A stretch of DNA of 64,000 bases, taken from the NCBI RefSeq assembly GCF_003946655.1, contig NZ_RHOV01000005.1, positions 1 through 64,000 on the forward strand, written 5' to 3'. Shown here piece after piece: positions 56,035-64,000 of the stretch. The first letter of the stretch is position 1; each line of letters begins with the position of its first letter. A program made the translations under genes and the position numbers. This stretch comes from Lapidilactobacillus achengensis. GTDB lineage: Bacteria > Bacillota > Bacilli > Lactobacillales > Lactobacillaceae. The notes below the pieces were generated by a model. It was not told the origin of the DNA and made no database searches. It worked only from the letters and a program-made list of their open reading frames with translations.

Positions 56035-56084
56035 TAGATTCACCTTCAATAATTATGATTGAATATTCCAAACTATCCATTTCA

Positions 56085-56151
56085 TGCTATCATATTAGTA
56101 ACTAAAAAAATAGTAAGGACCGTTGAAACTCGGATTCTTTGTCCCTACTAT
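56085..56151 (+). promoter_or_regulatory. ecsA promoter and leader hairpin
   Basis: TGCTATCAT (56085-56093) is an extended -10 box. In the leader ATAGTAAGGAC (56110-56120) pairs with GTCCCTACTAT (56141-56151) with one mismatch and a 20-base loop. There is no T run, so this is a stable leader stem rather than a terminator. Confidence 0.5.
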
Positions 56152-56180
56152 CTGCTGGGTTCAAGAAAGGAACTTAAACG

Positions 56181-56915
56181 ATGCTAGAAGTCGCGCACTT
56201 AACAGGTGGCTACCAACACTTGAAAATTTTGAATGACGTTAGTTTTTCGGTCAATAACGGGGAAGTTGTCGGATTGATTGGATTGAACGGCGCCGGTAAG
56301 TCAACCACGATCAAACATATTTTAGGATTATTACAGCCTTTATCAGGGACGATGACGATCGATGGTCTGCAACAGGCCACCGACTTGGCCGCTTATCGGC
56401 AACAGATCGCCTTTGTGCCGGAAACGCCGATCCTCTATCCTGAACTATCCTTACGGGAACACTTGGAATTAACGATTTTGGCCTATCAGTTGGACCCGGC
56501 GGCGACTTGGGAACGGGCCAACGCCTTGCTGAAAACCTTCCGTTTAGACCAAATGTTGGATTGGTTTCCAGTTCATTTCTCCAAAGGGATGCAACAAAAG
56601 GTGATGATCGTCAATGCCTTTATGACCGATGCCAGCTTGTTGATCATCGACGAGCCCTTCACCGGCTTAGATCCATTGGCGGTGCATAACTTGCTGGATC
56701 TAATTGCCGCGAAGAAGGCCAATGGCACCGCCGTCTTGATGACCACCCATATTCTAGCGACGGCCCAAGCGCAAGCGGATCGCTTCATCTTGTTGAATCA
56801 GGGCCAGATTCGAGCCAGTGGCACCGTGACTGAATTGGCGGCTGATTTCCACGTGACGCCAGATCATTTGGATGATATTTATTTGACAATGGCAAAGGAG
56901 AATGGCGATGTCTGA
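56181..56915 (+). CDS. ecsA: ABC transporter ATPase EcsA
   Basis: A 244-residue ATPase with Walker A GLNGAGKST, signature FSKGMQQKVMI (a Ser-Lys-Gly variant of LSGGQ), Walker B LLIIDEPFTGLD and switch His in TTHIL. EcsAB is linked in Bacillus to protein secretion and intramembrane proteolysis by RasP. AAAGGAA precedes ATG 56181. It overlaps ecsB. Confidence 0.94.
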   Translation: MLEVAHLTGGYQHLKILNDVSFSVNNGEVVGLIGLNGAGKSTTIKHILGLLQPLSGTMTIDGLQQATDLAAYRQQIAFVPETPILYPELSLREHLELTILAYQLDPAATWERANALLKTFRLDQMLDWFPVHFSKGMQQKVMIVNAFMTDASLLIIDEPFTGLDPLAVHNLLDLIAAKKANGTAVLMTTHILATAQAQADRFILLNQGQIRASGTVTELAADFHVTPDHLDDIYLTMAKENGDV

Positions 56916-58149
56916 TTTTGCGCAAATGTGGGCGCAACGTCGCCGCAAATATCTGGTCAAGCAAAGTAAGTATTTGCAGTATGTCTTTAATGACCATTTG
57001 ATTCTGGCATTTGTTTTCTTAGCGGGAGCCTTGGCCTACTGGTATAGCAACCAGTTGAAAACAATCAAAACACCATTGACTTGGGCGCCGCTGCTACTCG
57101 GGGTGATTTTGATCGCGATGGTGACAGTAGGGCAGTTGTCAACCTTGGTGGTCAACGCGGACCAAGTGTTCTTGTTGCCACGAGAAACAGAAATGAAAAC
57201 CTATTTGCGCCGGGCCCGGTGGTTCAGTTTGATCCTGCCAGGGGCGTTGATCCTCGCGGTGGGCGTGGTCTTGATGCCGTTTGCTTTGCGCGCGACCAGG
57301 TTCGATCTCTTGCAGTGGTGGCTCTTGGTGCTGACCGTGCTGATTTACAAGGACTTAGATCTTTGGCGCCAATATTTAGCGAGTTTCGCCGTTGTGACCG
57401 AGAAATTGCAGCGGGATCTGCTGGGCGTCGTTTACCTGGGATTATTACTGAGCCTGGCCTTGGCCTTTCTGGTGTCAAGCTGGTGGGGCTTGCTAGTGGC
57501 CATCCTGCTTGAAGTGGGACAGGTCTTGGTGCAACGCCGTTTGTCCTTACAATCGCTGGCTTGGTATCAAGTGACCGCCAAAGAAAACGTGCGCCAGGTC
57601 CGGCTTTTACGCTTTTACAATTTGTTCGTGGATGTGCCTGAAATTGGAGGCCACGTGGTGCAGCGCCGTTGGCTAGATTCGCTGATTCGTTTCTGGTCCC
57701 AACGCCAACCAGGGGCCTACCATTACCTGCTGACCCGGGCTTTCCTACGACGCACCGATTATAGCAATATTTGGTTGCGTTTCGTGGTGATTGGCGCCGT
57801 TTTGTTGGCGTTGATCAAACAACCGGTGCTCTTGCTGATCTTGACGCTGTTGTTCTTATATTTGACTGGCTATCAACTCTTACCGCTGTACCATCATTTC
57901 GATCACAACGCCTTGGCGAAGTTGCTGCCGACCACGGTGAAGCAACGCCAACAGCAGTTTAATGGGGTGTTGGCACCACTTTTGGCTATTGAATGGCTGG
58001 TGGATAGTGTGACCATTTTGTTCAGTTTAGGGCTTTCTGGTCTGCCTTGGTCCCTTTTGATCATCGTGGTATCGTTCGCGTTCCTAGTCCTATTTACAAA
58101 AATTTACGTACCCCAGCGCCTGAACGCTGGTAAGAAGGGGAAGAAATAA
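56908..58149 (+). CDS. ecsB: ABC transporter membrane protein EcsB
   Basis: A 413-residue membrane protein with about eight to ten spans and long basic loops (VVQRRWLDSLIRFWSQRQPGAYHYL). It forms the channel half of EcsAB. ATG 56908 is chosen because AAAGGAG at 56894-56900 lies seven bases ahead; an ATG at 56902 is too close. The basic tail GKKGKK ends one base before trmB. Confidence 0.9.
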   Translation: MSDFAQMWAQRRRKYLVKQSKYLQYVFNDHLILAFVFLAGALAYWYSNQLKTIKTPLTWAPLLLGVILIAMVTVGQLSTLVVNADQVFLLPRETEMKTYLRRARWFSLILPGALILAVGVVLMPFALRATRFDLLQWWLLVLTVLIYKDLDLWRQYLASFAVVTEKLQRDLLGVVYLGLLLSLALAFLVSSWWGLLVAILLEVGQVLVQRRLSLQSLAWYQVTAKENVRQVRLLRFYNLFVDVPEIGGHVVQRRWLDSLIRFWSQRQPGAYHYLLTRAFLRRTDYSNIWLRFVVIGAVLLALIKQPVLLLILTLLFLYLTGYQLLPLYHHFDHNALAKLLPTTVKQRQQQFNGVLAPLLAIEWLVDSVTILFSLGLSGLPWSLLIIVVSFAFLVLFTKIYVPQRLNAGKKGKK

Positions 58150-58815
58150 ATGCGTCTGCGCAACAAACCCTGGGTGCCAGAATTAATGGCAGCCCATCCT
58201 GAACTGGTTGTTTCAGCTCAATCTGGCTTGAAGGGTCATTGGGCCCAACGTTTCACGCAACCACAATTGCCGATCCAATTAGAAATCGGTTCTGGCAAAG
58301 GCCAGTTCATTATCGGCATGGCCCAGGCTCATCCCGAATTGAATTTCATTGCCATGGAGATCCAAGCCTCGGCTTTAGGAATGATCTTGCAAAAGCAGGT
58401 CACCTTGCAATTACCGAATCTGCAACTATTCTTGGGCGATGGCGCCGCCGTCACTGAGTATTTTGCGCCACAGGAAATTGGTAATCTCTACCTGAACTTT
58501 TCCGACCCGTGGCCGAAAACAAAGCATGCGAAACGCCGTCTGACCTATCCAAGCTTCTTGGCGCAATACCAACAGATCTTGGCGCCAGCCGGTCAATTAC
58601 GTTTCAAGACGGATAACCAAGGATTATTTGAATATTCCTTGATCAGCCTGAACGCCAGCGCATGGCAGTTTGACTTCATTTCATTGGATCTACATCGCAG
58701 TGAACGCGCGGCCAGTAACGTGCAAACGGAATATGAACAGAAGTTTGCCGCGAAAGGTCAGGTGATCTACGCCCTAGACGCCCAGCCCCAGACAATGCCG
58801 GGCACTTCTGAATAA
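58150..58815 (+). CDS. trmB: tRNA (guanine-N7)-methyltransferase TrmB
   Basis: A 221-residue enzyme that methylates G46 of tRNAs. The SAM site is LEIGSGKGQFI; the catalytic/tRNA motif is NFSDPWPKTKHAKRRLTYP; FKTDNQGLFEYSL is also typical. It follows ecsB directly, and GAAGGGGAAG in the ecsB end is its ribosome site. A strong terminator ends the operon. Confidence 0.95.
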   Translation: MRLRNKPWVPELMAAHPELVVSAQSGLKGHWAQRFTQPQLPIQLEIGSGKGQFIIGMAQAHPELNFIAMEIQASALGMILQKQVTLQLPNLQLFLGDGAAVTEYFAPQEIGNLYLNFSDPWPKTKHAKRRLTYPSFLAQYQQILAPAGQLRFKTDNQGLFEYSLISLNASAWQFDFISLDLHRSERAASNVQTEYEQKFAAKGQVIYALDAQPQTMPGTSE

Positions 58816-58818
58816 TCC

Positions 58819-58857
58819 AAAAAACCATCACCCATGTTTGCCGGGTGATGGTTTTTG
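58819..58857 (+). terminator. Terminator after trmB
   Basis: AAAAACCATCACCC pairs with GGGTGATGGTTTTT. Confidence 0.92.
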
Positions 58858-58893
58858 CTTAGTCGTTTGAAGTCGCTTGGTCATAGCCCAGGC

Positions 58894-59232
58894 CTAGGCG
58901 AGGGCTTCTTTTTTCAAATCAAGTAATTCCTTGGTTTTGGCGTCGAAAATAAACTGGTATTGAACCAAACGTTGATTTTCTTCCCGGGTGATCCCGCCGA
59001 AGTAAGCCAAGTGACGGTCGCCGCGCCAAGTAATGGTCCGCGGTGTTGCTTCGATCCAAGAACCCTCGATCGGTCCTTCTTTCAAAAACAATGATTTGAT
59101 TTCGTCTAGTAGACTTTCCGGTAATTGTTTCTCCTTAAAGTGCCAGCTAAAAGCTGCGGTCGCCCCGACCGTTAAGCCACTTGCGAAACCAATCAAGGTA
59201 TATTTGAGAAATTTTTTCGATGCTTCTGTCAT
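58894..59232 (-). CDS. Small single-span membrane protein next to trmB
   Basis: A 112-residue protein of a family seen beside trmB in lactobacilli but without assigned function. A membrane segment (YTLIGFASGLTVGATAAFSW, about residues 10-30) is followed by an outside domain with EGPIEGSWIEATPRTITW, YFGGITREE and QYQFIFDAKT, which recalls PepSY-type small domains. ATG 59232 follows GAGGGAG on the minus strand. The structured repeat block begins about 100 bases beyond its start. Confidence 0.75.
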   Translation of the reverse strand: MTEASKKFLKYTLIGFASGLTVGATAAFSWHFKEKQLPESLLDEIKSLFLKEGPIEGSWIEATPRTITWRGDRHLAYFGGITREENQRLVQYQFIFDAKTKELLDLKKEALA

Positions 59233-59390
59233 GGTTACTCCCTCACGATCACCAAATTTTTTGCAAAATACTCCTGTAATCACTAGGATACCCCGTTTTG
59301 CGGCGAGGGGCAAACAAAATGAGTAAATTCTTTTCGGAATGGCGGGTTTTCATTCTTGATCTTGCGCTTAATTGCAGTTGTGGGTGGGTG

Positions 59391-59690
59391 TTGCGCGTGA
59401 GCGCAACCGGCTGGGACTGCTGTTGCGGACTGGAACGTGGTGGGCGCTGTTTTGAGCCAATCCGCAAAGATCGCGGCTTGTCTCAAAATCAGGCCTTGTC
59501 CTAAGCGGCAAAGCCGCAAAGGACAATTTCACCACTGAGCCGCGCAGTCCCAGCCGGTTGCTAGGCAGAATTGAGCCTATCTGCAATCGTGGTGAAGGAT
59601 TTGACGAAGTGCGTTTGCAAGCTAGTGGTCAAATAATTGCCCTCTTTTGGGATGGTACGGCAACACCAACGGATTCCGGAAATCTGTGCT
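59391..59690. repeat. D-type structured repeat, copy 1
   Basis: A non-coding hairpin unit. GCAACCGGCTGGGACTGC (59403-59420) pairs perfectly over 18 bases with 59544-59561. Inside, GTGGTG pairs with CACCAC, TTTTGAG with CTCAAAA, and an apical hairpin at 59496-59526 has TTGTCCT/AGGACAA and GCGGC/GCCGC. The tail TGCTAGGCAGAATTGAGCCT and GAAGGATTTGACGAAGTG is shared with copy 2, and runs into a truncated A-type head (GGTACGGCAACACCAACGG). Confidence 0.75.
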
Positions 59691-59712
59691 TGATTGAAAG
59701 TGTGCTGGGTTT

Positions 59713-59967
59713 GGTGGGGACGCAACCGCCTCAGGACGTTTGTCGTGGCTGGAACGCGGTGGGCGTCGTTTTGAAGCCAATCCGCAAAGTGCGCGGCTTG
59801 TCTTCAAATCGAGCCTTATTCTTAGCGATAAATCGCTAAGAATAATCTCACCGCTGAGCCACACGTCCTGAGGCGGTTGCTAGGCAGAATTGCGCCTATC
59901 TGCAATCGAGGCGAAGGATTTGACGAAGTGATTTTGCAAGCTAGAGGTCAAACAATCGCCTTCTTTT
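59713..59967. repeat. D-type structured repeat, copy 2
   Basis: It has the same plan as copy 1, but the stems have changed on both sides. GCAACCGCCTCAGGACGT (59722-59739) pairs perfectly with 59863-59880, GCGGTG with CACCGC, TTTGAAG with CTTCAAA, and a 14-bp apical stem TTATTCTTAGCGAT (59816-59829) pairs with 59832-59845. Loop and tail sequences are nearly unchanged from copy 1. It runs directly into A-type copy 3. Confidence 0.8.
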
Positions 59968-60517
59968 GAGGTGGTACTGCAACACCAACTGAATTGGATC
60001 AAGCTGTCGGGACATTTTGTGTAGACCGAACATCTTTACCAGTTCCCTCAACAATCCTTAAGTGGAAACCGACCGATTCAGTTGATTCGCTGAGACTAGG
60101 TTCCTTCATCATACAAACTGTACTGGTGTCACCAATTTAAAGCTGGTGACCACTAGCCATGGCCGTCAATTGCGTGGTTCCTCATAAATTGGCGATAGCT
60201 TGCCAACTGGCGTGAGTGCTCAAACGGCTATTAAAACGTTGAGCGGCTGGAGCGGAGAAATCCGGGGTGAGATCGCCGTGAAATGGGTGAGAGCGTGGAA
60301 CCAACGGGTTGCTTTTGAACACGACTAGCGATTTTGCTGGATTGATGCAATCAATCCAGTGAAATTGCGTATCGGCGCAGAAAGCAGTTGTGTGGAACGC
60401 GTTTTTGGCGGCTCTGCCACTTAGGACAAGGCTCAGCTTTGAGATTCGCGGGCTTTGCGAAGCTCAAAGTGACGCCCACAGCGAGCTCACCCCGAATTTC
60501 GCAGCGCAAGCTGCGGT
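59968..60517. repeat. A-type structured non-coding repeat, copy 3 (with cassette)
   Basis: This is a distant copy of the elements at 51-1064. GAAATCCGGGGTGAG (60257-60271) pairs with 60486-60500 with one mismatch. TTGGC...GCCAA near 60190 keeps the small hairpin. A frame matching the open frames of copies 1 and 2 is shifted and stopped by TAA near 60186, so the element does not code. The thioredoxin-like gene promoter lies 55 bases downstream. Confidence 0.75.
60285..60405. repeat. Hairpin cassette inserted in A-type copy 3
   Basis: It sits at the same point as the cassette at 815-940, with the same first bases (GGGTGAGAG) and a CGTTT end. The stem differs: CTGGATTG pairs with CAATCCAG around ATGCAAT-type sequence, inside GCGATTTT/GAAATTGC. 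Confidence 0.6.
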
Positions 60518-60572
60518 CGAAATATGATAGTCAATCAGTCAACCAATCATCAAAAAGGCGGAGCTAATTCAG

Positions 60573-60601
60573 TTGACGCTTACTAAAAGATAGCATATAG
60601 T
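60573..60601 (+). promoter_or_regulatory. Promoter of the thioredoxin-like gene
   Basis: TTGACG (60573-60578), exactly 17 bases, TATAGT (60596-60601). Confidence 0.8.
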
Positions 60602-60640
60602 ACAAGTAGTTGAATTGAAACTTTTTTTGGAGGCTTGATC

Positions 60641-60970
60641 ATGAAGCAATTATCAGAGTTAGAACAACAAGATCTTAAATCAATTACGGCAAAGGGCAAA
60701 ACAATGCTGTTTTTCACCGCGACTTGGTGTGGCGATTGCCGGTTCATCAAGCCAAGTATGCCAGCCATTGAAGCAGAATACCACGACATCAATTTCATCG
60801 AAGTTGATCGGGATAAATTCATGGACTTGGCCGTTGAATTGAACATTATGGGTATCCCAAGTTTCGTCGCTTATCAAGATGGACAAGAAGTTGGTCGCTT
60901 CGTCAACAAGGATCGTAAAACTAAGGCAGAGATTGAAAAATTCATTAATAATCTCGCTTTTGCGATCTAA
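60641..60970 (+). CDS. Thioredoxin-like protein (YtpP-like)
   Basis: A 109-residue cytoplasmic thiol-disulfide protein with the thioredoxin fold. The redox motif is W29-C30-G-D-C33 rather than WCGPC, as in the YtpP group; the cis-Pro is in MGIPSFVAY. Its place just before ytpR and murC supports the YtpP identity. TTGGAGG lies before ATG 60641. A weak hairpin after it (61018-61059, AAAGCCAG with CTGGCTTT) may partly end transcription. Confidence 0.9.
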   Translation: MKQLSELEQQDLKSITAKGKTMLFFTATWCGDCRFIKPSMPAIEAEYHDINFIEVDRDKFMDLAVELNIMGIPSFVAYQDGQEVGRFVNKDRKTKAEIEKFINNLAFAI

Positions 60971-61136
60971 GACTTTAAAAAAGACCCCATCTAGCTTACA
61001 ATAATAAACGTGCAACCAAAGCCAGTTGCTTCTGTGATTTTTGCAGAACTGCTGGCTTTCTGTCGCTAACGACGATATTTTAGTTGCCATTAACAATAAA
61101 ATAATAACAATAAAAAAATGATGGGAAGTTTTTTGA

Positions 61137-61772
61137 TTGCTGATTACAAGCTATAATCCGGTCGCGTTAGGCGACGTTCTTATTATGACCACTGCTCAGG
61201 CGACGGCTTCCGAACAAAAGGCCGTCCGGTTTGGCGATTTGATCCAAATTCAACGCCGTGACAATGACCAAGTTGTTGGTTACAACTTATTCAACGCTTC
61301 TAAACATTTGACTGCGTTAGCGGGCTCAGGTCAAGTGACATTAACCGAGGAACAAGTGGCCCAGATCAATCAGTTGCTCAGCGCCGCGCAGCAACCCGCT
61401 ACACTGAAGGCCGATCGCGCGCCTAAATTTGTGATTGGACACGTTCTCGAAATGAAGGCGCACCCTGATTCTGATCACCTTCAAATTACGCAAGTTGATG
61501 TGGGCCAAGAGAAGCCTTTACAGATCGTTTGTGGGGCGCCAAATATCCAAGCGGGTCAAAAAGTTGTGGTTGCCTTGGTGGGCGCGATGATGCCTAGCGG
61601 TAAATTGATTTGGCCGGGGAAACTGCGCGGTGTCGCAAGTTTCGGCATGATTTGTAGCCCGCGGGAATTGGCTTTGGCGAACGCGCCGGCTCGTCGGGGT
61701 ATCATGGTTCTCGCTCATGACGCGGTTGTGGGTCAGGCTTTTGATTTTCAGGGACAGTATCAATTTGCGTAA
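61137..61772 (+). CDS. ytpR: YtpR-type tRNA-binding domain protein
   Basis: A 211-residue protein. The N-terminal DUF4479 part is residues 1-95 (SYNPVALGDVLIM). The C-terminal tRNA-binding OB fold is about 100-205 (FVIGHVLEMKAHPDSDHLQITQVDVG, IVCGAPNIQAGQKVVVAL, GMICSPREL), like the N-terminal domain of PheT. Its role is not settled. The start is TTG 61137 with GGGAAG eight bases ahead, which keeps the conserved SYNP start. Confidence 0.88.
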   Translation: MLITSYNPVALGDVLIMTTAQATASEQKAVRFGDLIQIQRRDNDQVVGYNLFNASKHLTALAGSGQVTLTEEQVAQINQLLSAAQQPATLKADRAPKFVIGHVLEMKAHPDSDHLQITQVDVGQEKPLQIVCGAPNIQAGQKVVVALVGAMMPSGKLIWPGKLRGVASFGMICSPRELALANAPARRGIMVLAHDAVVGQAFDFQGQYQFA

Positions 61773-61816
61773 GCGATGCGGCGTTACTAAATTAATTTGA
61801 TATTAGGGTGAAAATG

Positions 61817-63127
61817 ATGCAAACGAAGAAATACTTTTTTATTGGAATCAAGGGTTCGGGGATGAGCGCGCTGGCCATGGTTGTCCATGACTTAGGTTAT
61901 CAAGTGGCCGGTTCGGATATTGATCAATACACCTTTACCCAAAAAAATCTAGAAGCGGCTGGTATTCCGATTTATTCATTCGACCCAGCTAATATTCGGA
62001 GTGGCTGGACTTATATTGCCGGTAACGCTTTTCAAGATGATCATCCGGAAATCAAGGCCGCCCATGAATTAGGCGCGGAAGTGATTCGTTATCATGATTT
62101 TCTGGGGCAATTGATGGGGCAATACACCAGCATCGGGGTTGCAGGGACTCATGGGAAGACCAGCACGACTGGACTCTTGGCCCATGTGCTCAGCGGCGTT
62201 GATAAAACGGCGTATTTGATTGGTGATGGTACGGGCAAGGGTGAGGCGGATGCCAAATTCTTCGTCTTTGAGGCCGATGAATATCGGCGTCACTTCTTGG
62301 CCTATCATCCTGATTATGTGATCATGACCAATGTGGACTTCGACCATCCTGATTATTATCATGACTTGGCCGATGTTTTCAGCGCGTTTGAGCAGGAAGC
62401 CCGTCAAACGGCGAAGGGGATTTTCGCTTGGGGTGATGATCCTAGTTTGCGGAAACTTCAGGCAACGGCGCCGATTTACTACTATGGCCTGCAAGATGAC
62501 GATGATTTCCAAGCGATCAATCTGAAGGAATCACCAGCGGGCTCTGAGTTCGATGTCCGTTATCACGATCAGATCATTGGTCATTTCGTGATTCATTTGT
62601 ATGGGCAGCATAGTATTTTGAATAGTTTAGCGGTGATTGGGGTCAGTTATTTAGAAGGCCTGGCAATGGACGAAGTCGCCGCGGAATTATTGACTTTCGC
62701 TGGCGTGAAGCGGCGGTTTGCCGAGAAGCATTTCGGTCAAGTGACGGTCATTGACGATTACGCGCACCATCCATCCGAAATCAGAGCCACGATCGACTCC
62801 GCGCGGCAGAAATACCCAGAGCGCCAATTAGTGGTGGTTTTCCAACCGCACACCTATTCACGGACGCAGGCGTTGATGCCTGGCTTTGCCGCTAGTTTGG
62901 ATCTGGCCGATCAGGTTTATTTGACGGAGATTTTTGGTTCGGCGCGGGAACAACAAGGTCAGGTGTCCAGCGCGGATCTCGGCGCGTTGATCAAGCATGG
63001 CGGTGAAGTGCTACATTTGGATCAAATGCAAACATTGTTGCAATATTCCGACGCGGTGGTCGTTTTCATGGGTGCCGGGGATATTCAAAAGTATGAAACT
63101 GTCTATGAGGATCTGCTCAAGAATTAA
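61817..63127 (+). CDS. murC: UDP-N-acetylmuramate--L-alanine ligase
   Basis: A 436-residue ligase that adds the first amino acid of the peptidoglycan stem. The Rossmann start is [14 protein letters not shown], the ATP loop [11 protein letters not shown], and later motifs are [20 protein letters not shown] and [10 protein letters not shown]. In-frame GTG 61808, ATG 61814 and ATG 61817 all lie close to AGGG (61805-61808); 61817 gives the best spacing. polA follows after 116 bases with no clear promoter. Confidence 0.95.
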   Translation: MQTKKYFFIGIKGSGMSALAMVVHDLGYQVAGSDIDQYTFTQKNLEAAGIPIYSFDPANIRSGWTYIAGNAFQDDHPEIKAAHELGAEVIRYHDFLGQLMGQYTSIGVAGTHGKTSTTGLLAHVLSGVDKTAYLIGDGTGKGEADAKFFVFEADEYRRHFLAYHPDYVIMTNVDFDHPDYYHDLADVFSAFEQEARQTAKGIFAWGDDPSLRKLQATAPIYYYGLQDDDDFQAINLKESPAGSEFDVRYHDQIIGHFVIHLYGQHSILNSLAVIGVSYLEGLAMDEVAAELLTFAGVKRRFAEKHFGQVTVIDDYAHHPSEIRATIDSARQKYPERQLVVVFQPHTYSRTQALMPGFAASLDLADQVYLTEIFGSAREQQGQVSSADLGALIKHGGEVLHLDQMQTLLQYSDAVVVFMGAGDIQKYETVYEDLLKN

Positions 63128-63243
63128 GAGTGGACACATGACGGTGCGGAGTTCTGACTCTGGTTTAGGTGGGCTTGCTGGTTTCTTGACGGTCAAGCCG
63201 AGCTGGTGCCAGCGTTAGCGTGGGAACAAAAGATGGAGGACTG

Positions 63244-64000
63244 ATGACAACGGAAGCACAACCAGATAAATTGCTACTTCTCGATGGAAATAGTTTGGCT
63301 TTTCGAGCCTTTTTTGCCCTGCACAATTCGCTGGATCGTTTTACCAATAGTCAAGGGCTGCACACCAACGCCATTTACACCTTCAGCAATATGCTGGATT
63401 CACTGTTGGCCGCTGAGCAGCCGACCCATGTCTTGGTCGCCTTTGACGCGGGTAAAACAACGTTCCGAACGGAAATGTTTCCCGATTATAAAGGCAATCG
63501 TTCGAAAACACCGACGGAATTCGCGGAACAATTGCCTTATATCAATCAGTTGCTGGACGCTTATGGATTGACGCATTATCAGCTACCGAACTATGAAGCC
63601 GATGATATTATTGGCACACTGGCTCAAGCCGCCGCCGACAAAATGCCGGTAACGGTGGTGACCGGGGATCGGGACTTAACCCAGTTGACGACGGCCAACA
63701 CCACGGTTAAAGTCACGATCAAGGGTGTCAATGAGTTGGAAACCTATACCCCAGAGCACGTTCGGGAGAAACTGGGGATCGACCCTGAACAAATCGTTGA
63801 TCTTAAAGGATTAATGGGGGATACCTCCGACAATTATCCTGGTGTGACCAAGGTCGGGGAGAAGACCGCGCTGAAACTTCTGAAGCAATATGGCTCGATC
63901 GCGGGTCTGTACGAGCATGTCGCGGAAATGAAACCAAGCAAGTTGAAAGAGAACCTGATCAATGATCAACAGGCCGCTCTGATGTCACAAACGTTGGCGC
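63244..64000 (+). CDS. polA: DNA polymerase I, N-terminal part (runs off window)
   Basis: The first 252 residues of a 5'-nuclease domain: LLLLDGNSLAFRAFFAL with a metal-site Asp, FPDYKGNRSKTP, NYEADDIIGTLA, VTGDRDLTQL, and the helix-hairpin-helix region LMGDTSDNYPGVTKVGEKTALKLL. The frame is open to the window end, so the polymerase domain lies outside. GGAGG at 63235-63239 supports ATG 63244. Confidence 0.95.
   Translation, partial: MTTEAQPDKLLLLDGNSLAFRAFFALHNSLDRFTNSQGLHTNAIYTFSNMLDSLLAAEQPTHVLVAFDAGKTTFRTEMFPDYKGNRSKTPTEFAEQLPYINQLLDAYGLTHYQLPNYEADDIIGTLAQAAADKMPVTVVTGDRDLTQLTTANTTVKVTIKGVNELETYTPEHVREKLGIDPEQIVDLKGLMGDTSDNYPGVTKVGEKTALKLLKQYGSIAGLYEHVAEMKPSKLKENLINDQQAALMSQTLA

Overview
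The window reads as chromosomal DNA of a low-to-mid-GC Gram-positive lactic acid bacterium, most likely Lactobacillaceae. The reasons are the gene orders ymdB-mutS-mutL-ruvA-ruvB-queA-tgt-yajC, yheA-yhaM / prsA-yhaH-hit / ecsA-ecsB-trmB and ytpP-ytpR-murC-polA, an 11-tRNA cluster of typical lactobacillus order, strong GGAGG ribosome sites with many TTG/GTG starts, a T-box on argS, and CcpA-type cre and Rex-type operators. The genus cannot be fixed from sequence reading alone. No prophage, insertion sequence, CRISPR array or rRNA was seen.

Layout. 1-1150: long non-coding structured repeats in tandem. 1.2-3.7 kb: cyclophilin, a carboxymuconolactone-decarboxylase-fold protein and a DUF554 membrane protein. 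3.6-9.7 kb: an alpha-mannoside utilisation locus, with a divergent GntR regulator and an operon of a ManA-like isomerase, a ROK protein and a GH38 alpha-mannosidase. 9.9-11.75 kb: a small orphan gene, a long RNA-like hairpin and eleven tRNAs from two promoters. 12.2-16.4 kb: a TetR-controlled operon of two PlsC-type acyltransferases around two GT8 glycosyltransferases, probably a membrane glycolipid system. 16.6-27 kb: YmdB, mismatch repair, Holliday-junction and queuosine genes, and YajC. 27.4-30 kb: adhE behind a Rex-like operator. 30.1-37 kb: a PRD regulator and fructose-family PTS, divergent from a GH31 alpha-glucosidase. 37.3-43 kb: zwf, dinB, T-box-argS-argR and a lone EIIA-Glc domain. 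43.8-48.6 kb: bmpA-nupABC nucleoside uptake. 48.7-48.9 kb: a structured 123-bp tandem duplication. 49-59.2 kb: RluA-type pseudouridine synthase, PBP1A, yheA, yhaM, prsA, yhaH-like, hit, ecsAB, trmB and a small membrane protein. 59.3-60.55 kb: a second block of the structured repeats. 60.6-64 kb: thioredoxin-like protein, ytpR, murC and the start of polA.

The most unusual content is the family of non-coding repeats at both ends. They form long hairpins whose arms differ between copies yet remain perfectly complementary, as in the two 18-bp stems at 59403/59544 and 59722/59863. Two of the three long copies carry a further hairpin cassette of about 120 bp at the same point. The 48.7-kb tandem element has a similar build and may be related. 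The second candidate for something little described is the TetR-PlsC-GT8-GT8-PlsC operon.

All calls were made by eye from the sequence and translations. Family assignments rest on motifs and gene order, not on database searches.
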